From Acinetobacter oleivorans DR1 (GTDB taxonomy: Bacteria > Pseudomonadota > Gammaproteobacteria > Pseudomonadales > Moraxellaceae), in the NCBI RefSeq assembly GCF_000196795.1, contig NC_014259.1, positions 2,790,001-2,854,000 on the forward strand: 64,000 nt of DNA, in the 5' to 3' direction. How positions within the stretch are numbered: the stretch's first letter is position 1; each line of letters starts with the position of its first letter. The translations under genes were made by a program, and so were the position numbers. Below, one piece after another: positions 1-7,040 of this stretch. Under the pieces are notes generated by a model, which was not told the DNA's origin, made no database searches, and was given only the letters and a program-made list of their open reading frames with translations.

Positions 1-162
1 ACTTTGTCTGATGCTGAAATTGAAGATTTTATTCAACAACGTGTTGATGCGAAAAAAGCAAAAGACTTTGCTAAAGCAGATGGTATTCGCCAGTCTTTGC
101 TCGACCAAGGTGTTGTATTAGAAGACACTCGCCAAGGTACAGTTTGGCGTCGTGCTGATTAA
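1..162 (+). CDS. cysS: Cysteinyl-tRNA synthetase, C-terminal end (partial)
   Basis: Only the last 53 codons and the TAA stop are present; the start lies before the window. The readable end (IEDFIQQRVDAKKAKDFAKA...GIRQSLLDQGVVLEDTRQGT) matches the C-terminal anticodon-binding tail of class I cysteinyl-tRNA synthetases. There the 'A+ + + K D F A x A D x I R' helix and the final 'G(V/I)xLEDTxxGTxW(R/K)R' are very well conserved. The enzyme charges tRNA-Cys with cysteine in the cytoplasm. A tRNA gene follows 63 bases downstream, and no terminator is visible between them. Confidence 0.9.
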   Translation, partial: TLSDAEIEDFIQQRVDAKKAKDFAKADGIRQSLLDQGVVLEDTRQGTVWRRAD

Positions 163-225
163 ATGTTCAATTAAATCACAAGAGTGTTGACACTTTAGTG
201 AAACACTCTATAATGTGCTCACATT

Positions 226-301
<76 letters not shown>

Positions 302-308
302 AAATTTA

Positions 309-345
309 AAAACCACTTAATTCGAAAGAATTAGGTGGTTTTTTT
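309..345 (+). terminator. Intrinsic terminator of the tRNA-Gly transcript
   Basis: A stem of 12-13 bp (AACCACTTAATTC with GAATTAGGTGGTT, one mismatch/wobble) closed by a GAAA tetraloop and followed by seven T. It starts 7-8 bases after the tRNA CCA end. Confidence 0.85.
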
Positions 346-507
346 ATTGGTTCTCAATTAGAAAAAATCAGCTACGCCCGACTGTTTCTTATCTAATGGA
401 TCTTAATAACTAATATTTAAAATTATTCTGACATAACCAAAAAAATTAATCTGAAACTATTTCAAAGTAAATTTATAGGTTCTAGAACCACTTTATAGAA
501 AGAAAAA

Positions 508-984
508 ATGGCCTTAATTAATTGTAAAGAATGTAAGAAAAAATTTAGCAATCTTGCTTATGCATGTCCTAAGTGTGGTGCACCCACATCATACTCAACA
601 GAAACAAATGAGGTATCTATCCAAACTAATACCCCTTCTTCTTTTGATTTACTTGAGAAGGAAACTCACAATCAAATCATGACTTATTATTGGAGTTTAC
701 ATGATCAGATCACCCAGTTAGGTGGTGACGTGCCAGAAAAGCCAAATTATCCTGAAGAAGAGATTGTAAGAGCAATAATTACTAGAATAATGCACTCTCA
801 AAGGATGTTTTTAACTATTAATCATTTTGATGGAAAACCTCAGATCCAATTCATTCCAAATGATTGTTGGATTTTAACTAGTGAGAATATTGTAAAAATT
901 ATTGCTGACCGTGAAGGTCCTAAAAAAGAGCTTTTACCTGATATTATTCAAGCCGCAGTAACTCGGTTGGCTAAAGCACCTTAG
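508..984 (+). CDS. Zinc-ribbon protein of unknown function
   Basis: The protein has 158 residues. The first 25 form a zinc ribbon with two CxxC knuckles (CKEC at 6-9 and CPKC at 20-23, then GAP), the layout of the zinc_ribbon_2 family. The remaining 130 residues have no motif I recognise. They are mostly helical by composition, with a tyrosine/tryptophan patch (TYYWSLHD) near residue 58 and a basic C-terminus. No signal peptide or membrane segment is seen. A purine-rich GAAAGAAAA precedes the ATG, a weak ribosome site. It is the first gene of the AT-rich segment next to tRNA-Gly and is monocistronic. A role with the neighbouring toxin operon cannot be inferred. Real coding is likely; function is unknown. 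Confidence 0.7.
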   Translation: MALINCKECKKKFSNLAYACPKCGAPTSYSTETNEVSIQTNTPSSFDLLEKETHNQIMTYYWSLHDQITQLGGDVPEKPNYPEEEIVRAIITRIMHSQRMFLTINHFDGKPQIQFIPNDCWILTSENIVKIIADREGPKKELLPDIIQAAVTRLAKAP

Positions 985-992
985 GGTGCTTT
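973..992 (+). terminator. Hairpin overlapping the stop codon
   Basis: An 8-bp perfect stem (AAAGCACC/GGTGCTTT) with loop TTAG overlaps the stop codon of the zinc-ribbon gene. It has no proper T-tract, so termination is possible but not certain. Confidence 0.4.
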
Positions 993-1010
993 AATCTCAT
1001 TTTATAACTT

Positions 1011-1355
1011 TTATTTGCCACTATATTCAGTAAGAAATTTCATACAATCGTTAAAAGTTTCATTTGTGTATTCAAGAATTATTGTTTCTTTTTCTTCCTT
1101 TGATCTTCCCAAAGGTGTTTTGTATGCTCCATCAAGCGCAAGTTTTAACATGGCTTGTGTATTTTTATCTTTATTGATTAGTGATTTGTACATATGTGCA
1201 GCAGGGATTCCTTTTTGCCTAGCTTGTACTGCAGATTCCGCCACCTCAGCAAACCCTGAACATTTCTCAACTATTTTATCAGTTGTGAGTGGCTCATTAG
1301 CAAAGGTCTGTGTAGAAATAATTGTAGATATAGCTAAAAACAAAAGCTTTTTCAT
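1011..1355 (-). CDS. Small exported protein, paralogue of the 3683-4012 product
   Basis: The protein has 114 residues with a clear Sec signal peptide (MKKLLFLAISTIISTQTFA, predicted cut after TFA) and a mature part of about 95 residues holding two cysteines, one near each end (KCSGF and DCMKF). A disulfide in the periplasm is therefore plausible. The middle 'AVQARQKGIPAAHMY' and the later 'GAYKTPLGRSKEEKE...C' align with the product at 3683-4012 (MDARQHEVPAKELHD, SAYSSKLFEDPLIKSKA...C). The two are diverged copies of one family. The ribosome site GGAGAGAATA lies just upstream of the ATG. No enzymatic motif is visible. It lies downstream of the toxin-antitoxin-chaperone operon on the same strand, separated from it by a terminator. 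Confidence 0.75.
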   Translation of the reverse strand: MKKLLFLAISTIISTQTFANEPLTTDKIVEKCSGFAEVAESAVQARQKGIPAAHMYKSLINKDKNTQAMLKLALDGAYKTPLGRSKEEKETIILEYTNETFNDCMKFLTEYSGK

Positions 1356-1423
1356 TATTCTCTCCTCACGAATAAGAAGAGAATACCAGAAAGCATATTA
1401 TTGAGCAGCAGATATAAACCTTC

Positions 1424-1452
1424 ATTAAAAAACCACCCGGAGGTGGTTTTAT
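1424..1452 (-). terminator. Intrinsic terminator of the toxin-antitoxin-chaperone operon
   Basis: On the minus strand the stem ACCACC/GGTGGT (extended by AAA/TTT pairs, loop about 3 nt) is followed by TTTTTTAA. It begins about 25 bases after the stop of the SecB-like gene. Confidence 0.75.
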
Positions 1453-1474
1453 TTATTTCCATATAATATTTCTA

Positions 1475-1873
1475 TTAAGAGTCTTTGTAAAACCAAAGTG
1501 GTAAATATACAGGCTCAACACCACTATTGGCGAATAATGTATTTAAAAAGCTTCTCATATATGGATAACATATACTTGGTATACAATTATTCAACTTCTG
1601 CTCAACTTCCTCTTCATCAATTACTTCAAACCGAAAAAACATATCAATAACAGCTAGCTCCTTTACTTCATCGTTATCTTCTAAAAGCTTTGGTTCATGC
1701 TTAAATTGATAATGAACAAAATAAATACCATCTACGCTATCAGTAGGCTGAATAATTTCATGATTAAGTGGTAAATCTTCAACAGTTTTAACTTTAGAAA
1801 AAAAATCCATTAAATCTGAATTAAAAATCACAAGACTTCTCATGACCTTATGGTCAAGTAGTTTAACACTCAT
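1475..1873 (-). CDS. SecB-like chaperone of a toxin-antitoxin-chaperone system (CmdC-like)
   Basis: The protein has 132 residues and is cytoplasmic. The C-terminal third shows the SecB signature: 'IPSICYPYMRSFLNTLF' (about 98-114) followed by 'VEPVYLPLWF' (119-128). These line up with the 'NILFPYAREC' and 'FPQLNLAPVNF' segments of housekeeping SecB. It is shorter than E. coli SecB (155) and lacks the acidic tail. The N-terminal region carries alternating beta-strand-like segments such as IYFVHYQFKH. It is the third gene of a tight operon, with one base between it and the antitoxin gene. In known TAC systems a dedicated SecB-like protein protects the antitoxin from degradation, and I infer that role here. 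The housekeeping secB would be elsewhere. Family call good; partner role inferred from gene order. Confidence 0.78.
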   Translation of the reverse strand: MSVKLLDHKVMRSLVIFNSDLMDFFSKVKTVEDLPLNHEIIQPTDSVDGIYFVHYQFKHEPKLLEDNDEVKELAVIDMFFRFEVIDEEEVEQKLNNCIPSICYPYMRSFLNTLFANSGVEPVYLPLWFYKDS

Positions 1874-1874
1874 T

Positions 1875-2312
1875 TTAATTTCTCAAAGGAGTCCGAGTTA
1901 AATTCTGTGAAGCAATTTCATCATAAGTTTTAAAATTATAATCTTCAATGAAAGCATTAATTGGTGTTGATTGAGGAAGTAAAGTGATCGCCTGCTTCAT
2001 AATACTTCCTTTAAGTACATGAACTACACTTTTTAAACTCTCATACTGAACTTTATTATAAAAATCATGAATAGAATTAGTTGCTCCAACTATCCTAGCT
2101 GCACGAACAAGTTCATCTCTTCTATTTAAAGAATTAAACTGCTCTTTAATTAAATCCAAAGCGTGATCATGCTCTTCAACTATTTCTAGGGTAGGAGAAT
2201 TGTCACAACTAGCAAAAACAACACTTTGATGTTCTGCTACAAATTGTTCTGGAGTCGTATTTTCTTTCCATGCCAGTAAAGCTGCTCTAGCTTGTTGTCT
2301 TTTAGTAGCCAT
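1875..2312 (-). CDS. Putative antitoxin of the toxin-antitoxin-chaperone system (CmdA-like)
   Basis: The protein has 145 residues and sits between the ART-like toxin gene (3 bases away) and the SecB-like gene (1 base away). The N-terminus is basic (MATKRQQARAALLAWKE) and could be a DNA-binding or toxin-contact helix, but I see no certain helix-turn-helix. The middle is helical and charged. The last 25 residues (ending FKTYDEIASQNLTRTPLRN) look extended and aromatic-poor, as expected of a chaperone-addiction tail that a SecB-like protein would hold. That tail role is inference from other TAC antitoxins. The start ATG is preceded by GGAGTAAATC, a good ribosome site that overlaps the end of the toxin gene. 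I recognise no family by sequence alone. Confidence 0.65.
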   Translation of the reverse strand: MATKRQQARAALLAWKENTTPEQFVAEHQSVVFASCDNSPTLEIVEEHDHALDLIKEQFNSLNRRDELVRAARIVGATNSIHDFYNKVQYESLKSVVHVLKGSIMKQAITLLPQSTPINAFIEDYNFKTYDEIASQNLTRTPLRN

Positions 2313-2315
2313 GAT

Positions 2316-2987
2316 TTACTCCAAAAAACACTCAACGTACTCTTGAGGGTGTATAGGTGTGGAAGCAGTAATATATGAGTGTGCTTCTTCAAATATACAT
2401 ATCTGAGGTCTACCCATAGGTCTAAAACTATCAGAACTACTTGTAGACTTGGGTGTCATTTTTAATGTTTTATGTTTACCAATATATCTAAACATTGGTT
2501 CAGCAACCCAACAATCTGTGATTGTAATTGCTAAATATGGAAATATTTCTGGATGGCGCTTTCTAAAGAAATGAAGAACTGTACTTACAGTAGGAGTTGG
2601 GATTTGGGTAACCAAACCACGCTTTTTAGAATCTTCATAGAATTCTAAATAAGTCTCTACCAATAAGAAGAAATCATCTTCATCATCAGGATTTTCAATA
2701 AGATCGTAAACATCCTCTCTCGCAAGAGAAATATCATAACGAGTAATTAAAAAATCTGATTTAAGTCGACTCTCTCCCCACCATAAAGCATATCTATCAC
2801 TATTTAGCCAAAAATAATATCCATCAGTTAGCCACTGATATACTTCATTTTTCTTATCAGTTTTATGACTATTCTCCACTAAAACTGATTTAGCTAAATG
2901 AGGTAATTCTTTAGCACTAGCCCTGATATCATTAAAATCACATCGTGTGGTTTGATATCCATAGCATGTTTTTAAACTAGCTGACAC
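2316..2987 (-). CDS. ADP-ribosyltransferase-like toxin of a toxin-antitoxin-chaperone system (CmdT-like)
   Basis: The protein has 223 residues. The N-terminal half has the layout of a small ART/PARP-fold domain: 'YGYQTT' (9-14) in the position of the H/Y-G-T strand, then 'WLTDGYYFWLNSDRYALWW' (52-70). The latter resembles the 'G(V/I)YF...A..(W/Y)A' segment in which tyrosine and phenylalanine line the NAD site. A hydrophobic strand (DFLITRYDI) follows. The first codon is GTG with a good ribosome site (AAGGA, 5 bases away). The gene heads a three-gene operon with an antitoxin and a SecB-like gene in the order toxin-antitoxin-chaperone. That order matches the E. coli CmdTAC phage-defence locus, whose CmdT ADP-ribosylates mRNA. 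The exact target here is inference. Confidence 0.65.
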   Translation of the reverse strand: MSASLKTCYGYQTTRCDFNDIRASAKELPHLAKSVLVENSHKTDKKNEVYQWLTDGYYFWLNSDRYALWWGESRLKSDFLITRYDISLAREDVYDLIENPDDEDDFFLLVETYLEFYEDSKKRGLVTQIPTPTVSTVLHFFRKRHPEIFPYLAITITDCWVAEPMFRYIGKHKTLKMTPKSTSSSDSFRPMGRPQICIFEEAHSYITASTPIHPQEYVECFLE

Positions 2988-3075
2988 GACGTTCCTTTAT
3001 TAATTAAATTAAAAGAAAATATAACTTTATGAGCAAAGTAAATATATCTTTTACACCAAAAAACAAGTACTTAAG

Positions 3076-3104
3076 ATTATAAAATATTAACAAATGTTAA
3101 TATT
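3076..3104 (-). promoter_or_regulatory. Promoter and palindromic operator of the toxin operon
   Basis: Read on the minus strand, a perfect -10 box TATAAT (3076-3081) sits about 90 bases before the toxin GTG. Immediately upstream lies a perfect inverted repeat, AATATTAACA-2 nt-TGTTAATATT (3083-3104), covering the spacer and -35 zone. A dimeric regulator bound there would block RNA polymerase. This is the usual design of autoregulated toxin-antitoxin promoters. The protein that binds it is not known. Confidence 0.55.
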
Positions 3105-3120
3105 CGTTATATGGAGTGAA

Positions 3121-3290
3121 TAGTACGTACTAATGACAAAAGTGTCAATATCGAATCGTAGCGTCGTTGTCAATAGAGCAGCCGTATTATGTGTCAACAA
3201 CACCGCTAAGTTACGTCGCGCAGTCGCAGTTAAGTACCGCACGTCAGCATTTAAGTCTTCGTCGCTCATTGCGTCGCATTCTTATATACC
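3121..3290. repeat. GC-rich intergenic block with degenerate phased direct repeats
   Basis: Bases 3161-3280 are about 50% GC in a region otherwise near 30%. TGTCAA recurs at 3143, 3168 and 3192 (25 and 24 bases apart). TAAGT follows at 3207, 3231 and 3253 (24 and 22 apart), and CGTCG occurs at 3162, 3214, 3260 and 3272. The periodic spacing suggests a degenerate tandem array or stacked protein sites upstream of the toxin promoter. Short reading frames cross it on both strands (for example 60 codons on the minus strand from 3269), but none has a convincing ribosome site. I do not call a gene here. Confidence 0.4.
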
Positions 3291-3333
3291 CTATCCAAAA
3301 ACATATCGTCTATATAAAACCAGCTTAAGCTTT

Positions 3334-3600
3334 TTACTTCTCAGCAAACTGTCTAACTTTTCTTAAATCATCAGATTTATGGAATAGCAGTCCTAGTTTC
3401 ATTATGTTTTCATAAGTTAATAATCGATTTCCACGTTTACAGTAACTTTCGAGTTGAGCAAGATTATTTTCATAGCCTCTCAAATCATAGATTAGCTTCT
3501 TAAATGCATCATTTTGCATACCAGCCGGATCTCTAATCTCTCGGTGTATTCTTTCAAAATAGGCTTTGAGTTTCTCTGCTTCATGCCATTGAACTATCAC
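3334..3600 (-). CDS. Hypothetical protein, 88 residues
   Basis: A highly charged, probably all-helical cytoplasmic protein (many K, R and E; segments HEAEKLKAYFERIHREIRD and LRGYENNLAQLESYCKRGNR). I recognise no domain. It starts with ATG at 3600, and the upstream sequence offers only a weak ribosome site. It lies between the repeat block upstream of the toxin operon and a small exported protein gene, all on the minus strand, within the same AT-rich accessory segment. A phage-related or mobile-element origin is possible but not shown. Confidence 0.55.
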   Translation of the reverse strand: MIVQWHEAEKLKAYFERIHREIRDPAGMQNDAFKKLIYDLRGYENNLAQLESYCKRGNRLLTYENIMKLGLLFHKSDDLRKVRQFAEK

Positions 3601-3682
3601 ACTGTATTTATTAGATTGGATGTTTAAAAGCTAATTATGTAATTATTACTGCCTTCCAGTTAACCATTTCTCACTAACACCC

Positions 3683-4012
3683 TCATATATTTTTAGCTAA
3701 ATCTTTTGCCAAACATTGTTCATGCCACGTGGTTTGAAAATTTTCGACAGCTTTTGACTTGATGAGAGGGTCTTCAAATAATTTTGAAGAATATGCAGAT
3801 TTGATAAGCTCTTGATAAATTTGTTTTGCTTGTTCCTCTTCAAGATGATTCGCTATGTCATGCAACTCTTTAGCTGGCACCTCATGTTGTCTAGCATCCA
3901 TCACGCCACTTGCTGCTTTTTTAACAGTTTCGCAGTAATGAAGCTGCATTGCTTCTGACGCTGCATAACATTGAATTGAAATTGCGCTTATAAAGAGGAA
4001 TATAAATCTCAT
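3683..4012 (-). CDS. Small exported protein, paralogue of the 1011-1355 product
   Basis: The protein has 109 residues with a Sec signal peptide (MRFIFLFISAISIQCYA, cut near YAAS). The mature part has two cysteines, one near each end (HYCETV and EQCLAK), as in its relative at 1011-1355. The two share the central 'ARQ..(I/V)PA' motif and a later '(S/G)AY' helix with similar spacing. A ribosome site (AAGGTGAG) lies 4-5 bases before the ATG. It is transcribed alone. No known domain is recognised. The pair flanks the toxin-antitoxin-chaperone operon, so a segmental duplication or a shared transferred block is possible. Confidence 0.7.
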   Translation of the reverse strand: MRFIFLFISAISIQCYAASEAMQLHYCETVKKAASGVMDARQHEVPAKELHDIANHLEEEQAKQIYQELIKSAYSSKLFEDPLIKSKAVENFQTTWHEQCLAKDLAKNI

Positions 4013-4097
4013 AATCTCACCTTAATTTGACGCGCAAGGGTACCAACTAATCTGTCCAAATTTAAGTTAAAAAAGGTTATTTTTGTTTTCTCTTATT

Positions 4098-4544
4098 TTA
4101 TTTGACCTTTTGCACTTCAGTATTAAAAGCTTTCAGCACTGTTCCATCTGCCGCGACTGGCGTCATAAATGGAATTTGTTGTCCTGTCGTTTTATCAATT
4201 AACAGAGAATGGCGCTCACCACTTTCAAATAGGTTCTGTTCTCCCCATTGTCGCAAAGCCACAACCACTGGAAACAAACTCTCCCCTTTAGCGGTTAATA
4301 CATATTCCTGATAAGCCGTGCCATCCGAAGCATCTTGCATTTCAAGAACACCTGCATCAACTAACTTTTTCAGTCGATCAGAAAGAATATTTCGCGCAAC
4401 CCCCAGACTCCGCTGGAAGTCTCCAAAACGGCGCATTCCATCAAAAGCATCACGCACAATGAGCAGTGACCAGCGGTCTCCAATGAGATTGACGCAACGT
4501 GCAACAGGACAAAGTTCATCTTTTAACAATGTAGAGTTCGCCAT
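4098..4544 (-). CDS. HxlR/MarR-like winged-helix regulator
   Basis: The protein has 148 residues with one HxlR domain over roughly residues 8-105. It shows the family core 'CPVARCVNLIGDRWSLLIVRD', then 'FGDFQRSLGVARNILSDRLKKLVDAGVLE' (recognition helix and wing) and 'YVLTAKGESLFPV'. HxlR proteins are small dimeric repressors or activators, often with a redox- or electrophile-sensitive cysteine near the N-terminus (Cys12 and Cys17 here). The gene is divergent from an MFS exporter gene, with two copies of an 18-bp sequence between them. Local control of the exporter and of itself is the obvious inference. The inducer is unknown. Confidence 0.88.
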   Translation of the reverse strand: MANSTLLKDELCPVARCVNLIGDRWSLLIVRDAFDGMRRFGDFQRSLGVARNILSDRLKKLVDAGVLEMQDASDGTAYQEYVLTAKGESLFPVVVALRQWGEQNLFESGERHSLLIDKTTGQQIPFMTPVAADGTVLKAFNTEVQKVK

Positions 4545-4578
4545 TGAGTTTCCTTACCAATCATCAGTAACAAGTTAT

Positions 4579-4633
4579 CTAGTTGCATTTTAAAACTAGC
4601 AGACTTAATATTCAACTAGTTGCATTTTAAAAC
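4579..4633. promoter_or_regulatory. Duplicated 18-bp operator between hxlR-type gene and MFS gene
   Basis: The sequence CTAGTTGCATTTTAAAAC occurs exactly at 4579-4596 and again at 4616-4633, 37 bases apart. The first copy is part of a larger dyad (CTAGTT...AACTAG, 4579-4599). Placed in the 110-bp divergent intergenic space, these are the likely binding sites of the HxlR-type regulator. Confidence 0.6.
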
Positions 4634-4654
4634 CAGATTAAATGGATTTAGGCC

Positions 4655-5872
4655 ATGAAAGCTTCTCTTGCATCTTCAACTTCACACGCAGAAAGCAATA
4701 AACAGCTTTCAAGCATGCCTCGTGGTGTAATTTTGCTGTTTGCTATTGCAAGTGGTGCAAGCGTAGCAAATGTCTATTATGCGCAGCCTTTACTCGACAT
4801 ATTGGCCAAGGACTTTAATGTTAGTCATGCTGCCATTGGTGGGGTGGTTACAGCCACTCAAATAGGTTGTGCCCTTGCCCTCGTGTTTTTAGTGCCGCTG
4901 GGTGATCTTGTAAATCGGCGTCGATTAATGGCTATTCAGTTATTGACTTTAATCTCGGCATTACTCGTAGTTGCCTTTGCTCATTCTACGATTATTCTTT
5001 TAGCAGGAATGCTTGCCGTGGGTTTACTCGGCACAGCCATGACTCAAGGGCTTATTGCTTATGCTGCAAGTGCTGCTCTCCCACATGAACAAGGACATGT
5101 AGTCGGTACTGCACAAAGTGGTGTGTTCATTGGTTTATTGCTTGCTCGTGTATTTTCAGGAGGAATTAGTGATGTAGCGGGTTGGCGTGGCGTGTACTTT
5201 TGTGCAGCCATCATCATGCTCATGATTGCGTTACCTCTTTGGAAACGTTTGCCTCATTTAGAAGTTCAACCTAGTGCCATGCGCTACCCGCAACTTCTGG
5301 CTTCTATGTTGAAACTGCTGCGCCAAGAAAAAGTACTGCAAGTGCGAGGTGTTTTAGCTTTACTCATGTTTGCAGCATTCAATATTTTTTGGAGTGCATT
5401 GGTACTACCGTTAAGTGAGCCGCCTTACAATTTTTCCCATACTATTATTGGGTCTTTTGGTCTCGTTGGAATTATTGGTGCTCTGGCTGCTGCACGTGCG
5501 GGTTATTGGGCCGACCGCGGATATGCTCAGCGCACAAGCTTAGCAGCACTTGTAATATTACTGCTTGCTTGGGGTCCACTCTCACTCATGGCTTACTCAC
5601 TGTGGGCGCTAGCGATTGGCATCGTATTGCTAGACTTGGGCGGACAAGCCTTACATGTCACCAACCAAAGTATGATTTTTCGCACTCGTCCAGAAGCGCA
5701 TAGCCGGCTTGTTGGTCTATACATGCTGTTTTATGCAATCGGTAGTGGATTAGGTGCAATCAGTACAACAGCCACTTATGTCTATGCTGGATGGTTTGGC
5801 GTGTGTGCACTCGGTGCAGGTGTTAGCCTTCTGGCATTATTATTTTGGTGGATAACCCGTAAAATCTCTTAA
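4655..5872 (+). CDS. MFS transporter, drug/solute exporter type
   Basis: The protein has 405 residues and about 12 predicted transmembrane helices. The N-terminal helix carries 'ASGASVANVYYAQPLLDILAKDF', typical of a DHA1-like MFS group. The loop after helix 2 has 'PLGDLVNRRRLM', the A-motif (G-x-x-x-D-R-x-G-R-R) in a degenerate form. Likely function is proton-driven efflux of small lipophilic compounds across the inner membrane. Divergent neighbour: the HxlR-type regulator. It is followed by an intrinsic terminator. The substrate cannot be told from sequence. Confidence 0.85.
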   Translation: MKASLASSTSHAESNKQLSSMPRGVILLFAIASGASVANVYYAQPLLDILAKDFNVSHAAIGGVVTATQIGCALALVFLVPLGDLVNRRRLMAIQLLTLISALLVVAFAHSTIILLAGMLAVGLLGTAMTQGLIAYAASAALPHEQGHVVGTAQSGVFIGLLLARVFSGGISDVAGWRGVYFCAAIIMLMIALPLWKRLPHLEVQPSAMRYPQLLASMLKLLRQEKVLQVRGVLALLMFAAFNIFWSALVLPLSEPPYNFSHTIIGSFGLVGIIGALAAARAGYWADRGYAQRTSLAALVILLLAWGPLSLMAYSLWALAIGIVLLDLGGQALHVTNQSMIFRTRPEAHSRLVGLYMLFYAIGSGLGAISTTATYVYAGWFGVCALGAGVSLLALLFWWITRKIS

Positions 5873-5892
5873 AAATGCCTACTCTCAAATAA

Positions 5893-5928
5893 AAAAACCA
5901 CATCACTCAAGAGAATCATGTGGTTTTT
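5893..5928 (+). terminator. Intrinsic terminator after the MFS gene
   Basis: Stem AAACCACAT/ATGTGGTTT with a 14-nt loop, followed by T residues on the plus strand and, through the leading A run, T residues on the minus strand. It can serve both this gene and the convergent membrane-protein gene. Confidence 0.75.
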
Positions 5929-5942
5929 AATGAGCAGTTAAT

Positions 5943-6707
5943 TTAATGAGACGACTGAGCTGCTTTAGGTTTAAAGACCACTAAACAGACAACAATAAAA
6001 GCTAATAAAACAAAAGATGCACTAAATCTACTTAACTCTAATCCACCATGTGCGATAGGTTTATCAAGAAAATCTCCCAATACTGCACCTAAAGGTCTGG
6101 TAAGAACAAAGGCCAACCAAAATAATAAGGTTCTTGAAATTTTGGTATAAAAATAGCAGATTGCTAACACCAATAATAAAGTACCAAAAATTAAAGCAGC
6201 GCTGGTATACCCTAAGCCTTGAGTATCAGCAGTCCAGTCTCCTAAAGCTGTCCCTAATGTTTGAGAAAACATGATGGTTAACCAATAGAAAGCTTCACTT
6301 TTTGCAGATTGAACACTTTTTACTGAAATTGTGCCGCAACTCAAATACCAAACAAACAGAGATACGCCTAATAAAATAAGTAATATTAAGCTCCCTCCTG
6401 CATAGCCCACACCTAAAGTTCGATCAACGAAATCGGCAATTGTCGTACCTAACGTGGTAGTGGCAATGATCGTCGCCCAGTAGAAAAATGAATTATAGTT
6501 TTTAGCTTTAATTTGTAGTCCGACAAATACTGCAAAGATCACAGCAAAAATTGCCGTACTAATGATATATCCCAAATTTAGGGACATAGATAGCGCATCT
6601 CCAGCAGTTTCACCTAGCGTTGTAGCTGCAATTTTAATGATCCAGAATAATAAGGTGACTTCTGGAACCTTACTCAAGGTTTTAGATAAATTCTCATGAT
6701 TCATCAT
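5943..6707 (-). CDS. COG4705-type integral membrane protein with four internal repeats
   Basis: The protein has 254 residues from the ATG at 6707, chosen because GGGAG lies 7 bases upstream. An upstream ATG at 6725 would place that ribosome site inside the gene. It has eight or so transmembrane segments arranged as four repeats of one unit: 'FW...A.TTLGET.GD......LGY', 'FYWATIIATTTLGTTIADF', 'FYWLTIMFSQTLGTALGDW' and 'LFWLAFVLTRPLGAVLGDF'. Each has the same aromatic start, a central (T/P)LG and an acidic residue after the small-residue stretch. This is the pattern of the uncharacterised COG4705 membrane proteins. The conserved acidic residues in the membrane suggest transport of an ion or small cation, which is inference only. 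Confidence 0.8.
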   Translation of the reverse strand: MMNHENLSKTLSKVPEVTLLFWIIKIAATTLGETAGDALSMSLNLGYIISTAIFAVIFAVFVGLQIKAKNYNSFFYWATIIATTTLGTTIADFVDRTLGVGYAGGSLILLILLGVSLFVWYLSCGTISVKSVQSAKSEAFYWLTIMFSQTLGTALGDWTADTQGLGYTSAALIFGTLLLVLAICYFYTKISRTLLFWLAFVLTRPLGAVLGDFLDKPIAHGGLELSRFSASFVLLAFIVVCLVVFKPKAAQSSH

Positions 6708-7040
6708 TGTATGTTCTCCCAACATACATATTCATTAGCTCTTATCTAAATATTTATGCCTTAAGATAAAGTTAAGGTTAAAAATAAATTACAAATACTT
6801 TTTTCAAAGCAAATTGCACAATCCATCTTTCCCAAAAACTCAGATGAAAAAAGATAACAATATACAAATAAATAAAATATAATAACCAATAGTTAATTAT
6901 GCCAGTGAATGCGTACATTTGGCTTGAGTACTTAAGTTTAAACCGTAGTGGGATGAAATCTTCTCTAACAATCTAAAGATTGATATGCAACATTAGTCCA
7001 TTACTATCAAAATTATATGGAAATCCCTATAGGAACAAAA
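6708..7040. other. Intergenic region, nothing recognised
   Basis: AT-rich sequence between two divergent genes. It must hold both promoters, but I see no clear repeats, RNA gene or conserved operator. Confidence 0.5.

Noticed and set aside
3087..3366. Short reading frames on both strands of the GC-rich block (about 60 and 77 codons)
   Set aside because: No convincing ribosome site, composition follows the repeats, and the two overlap on opposite strands. Treated as non-coding.
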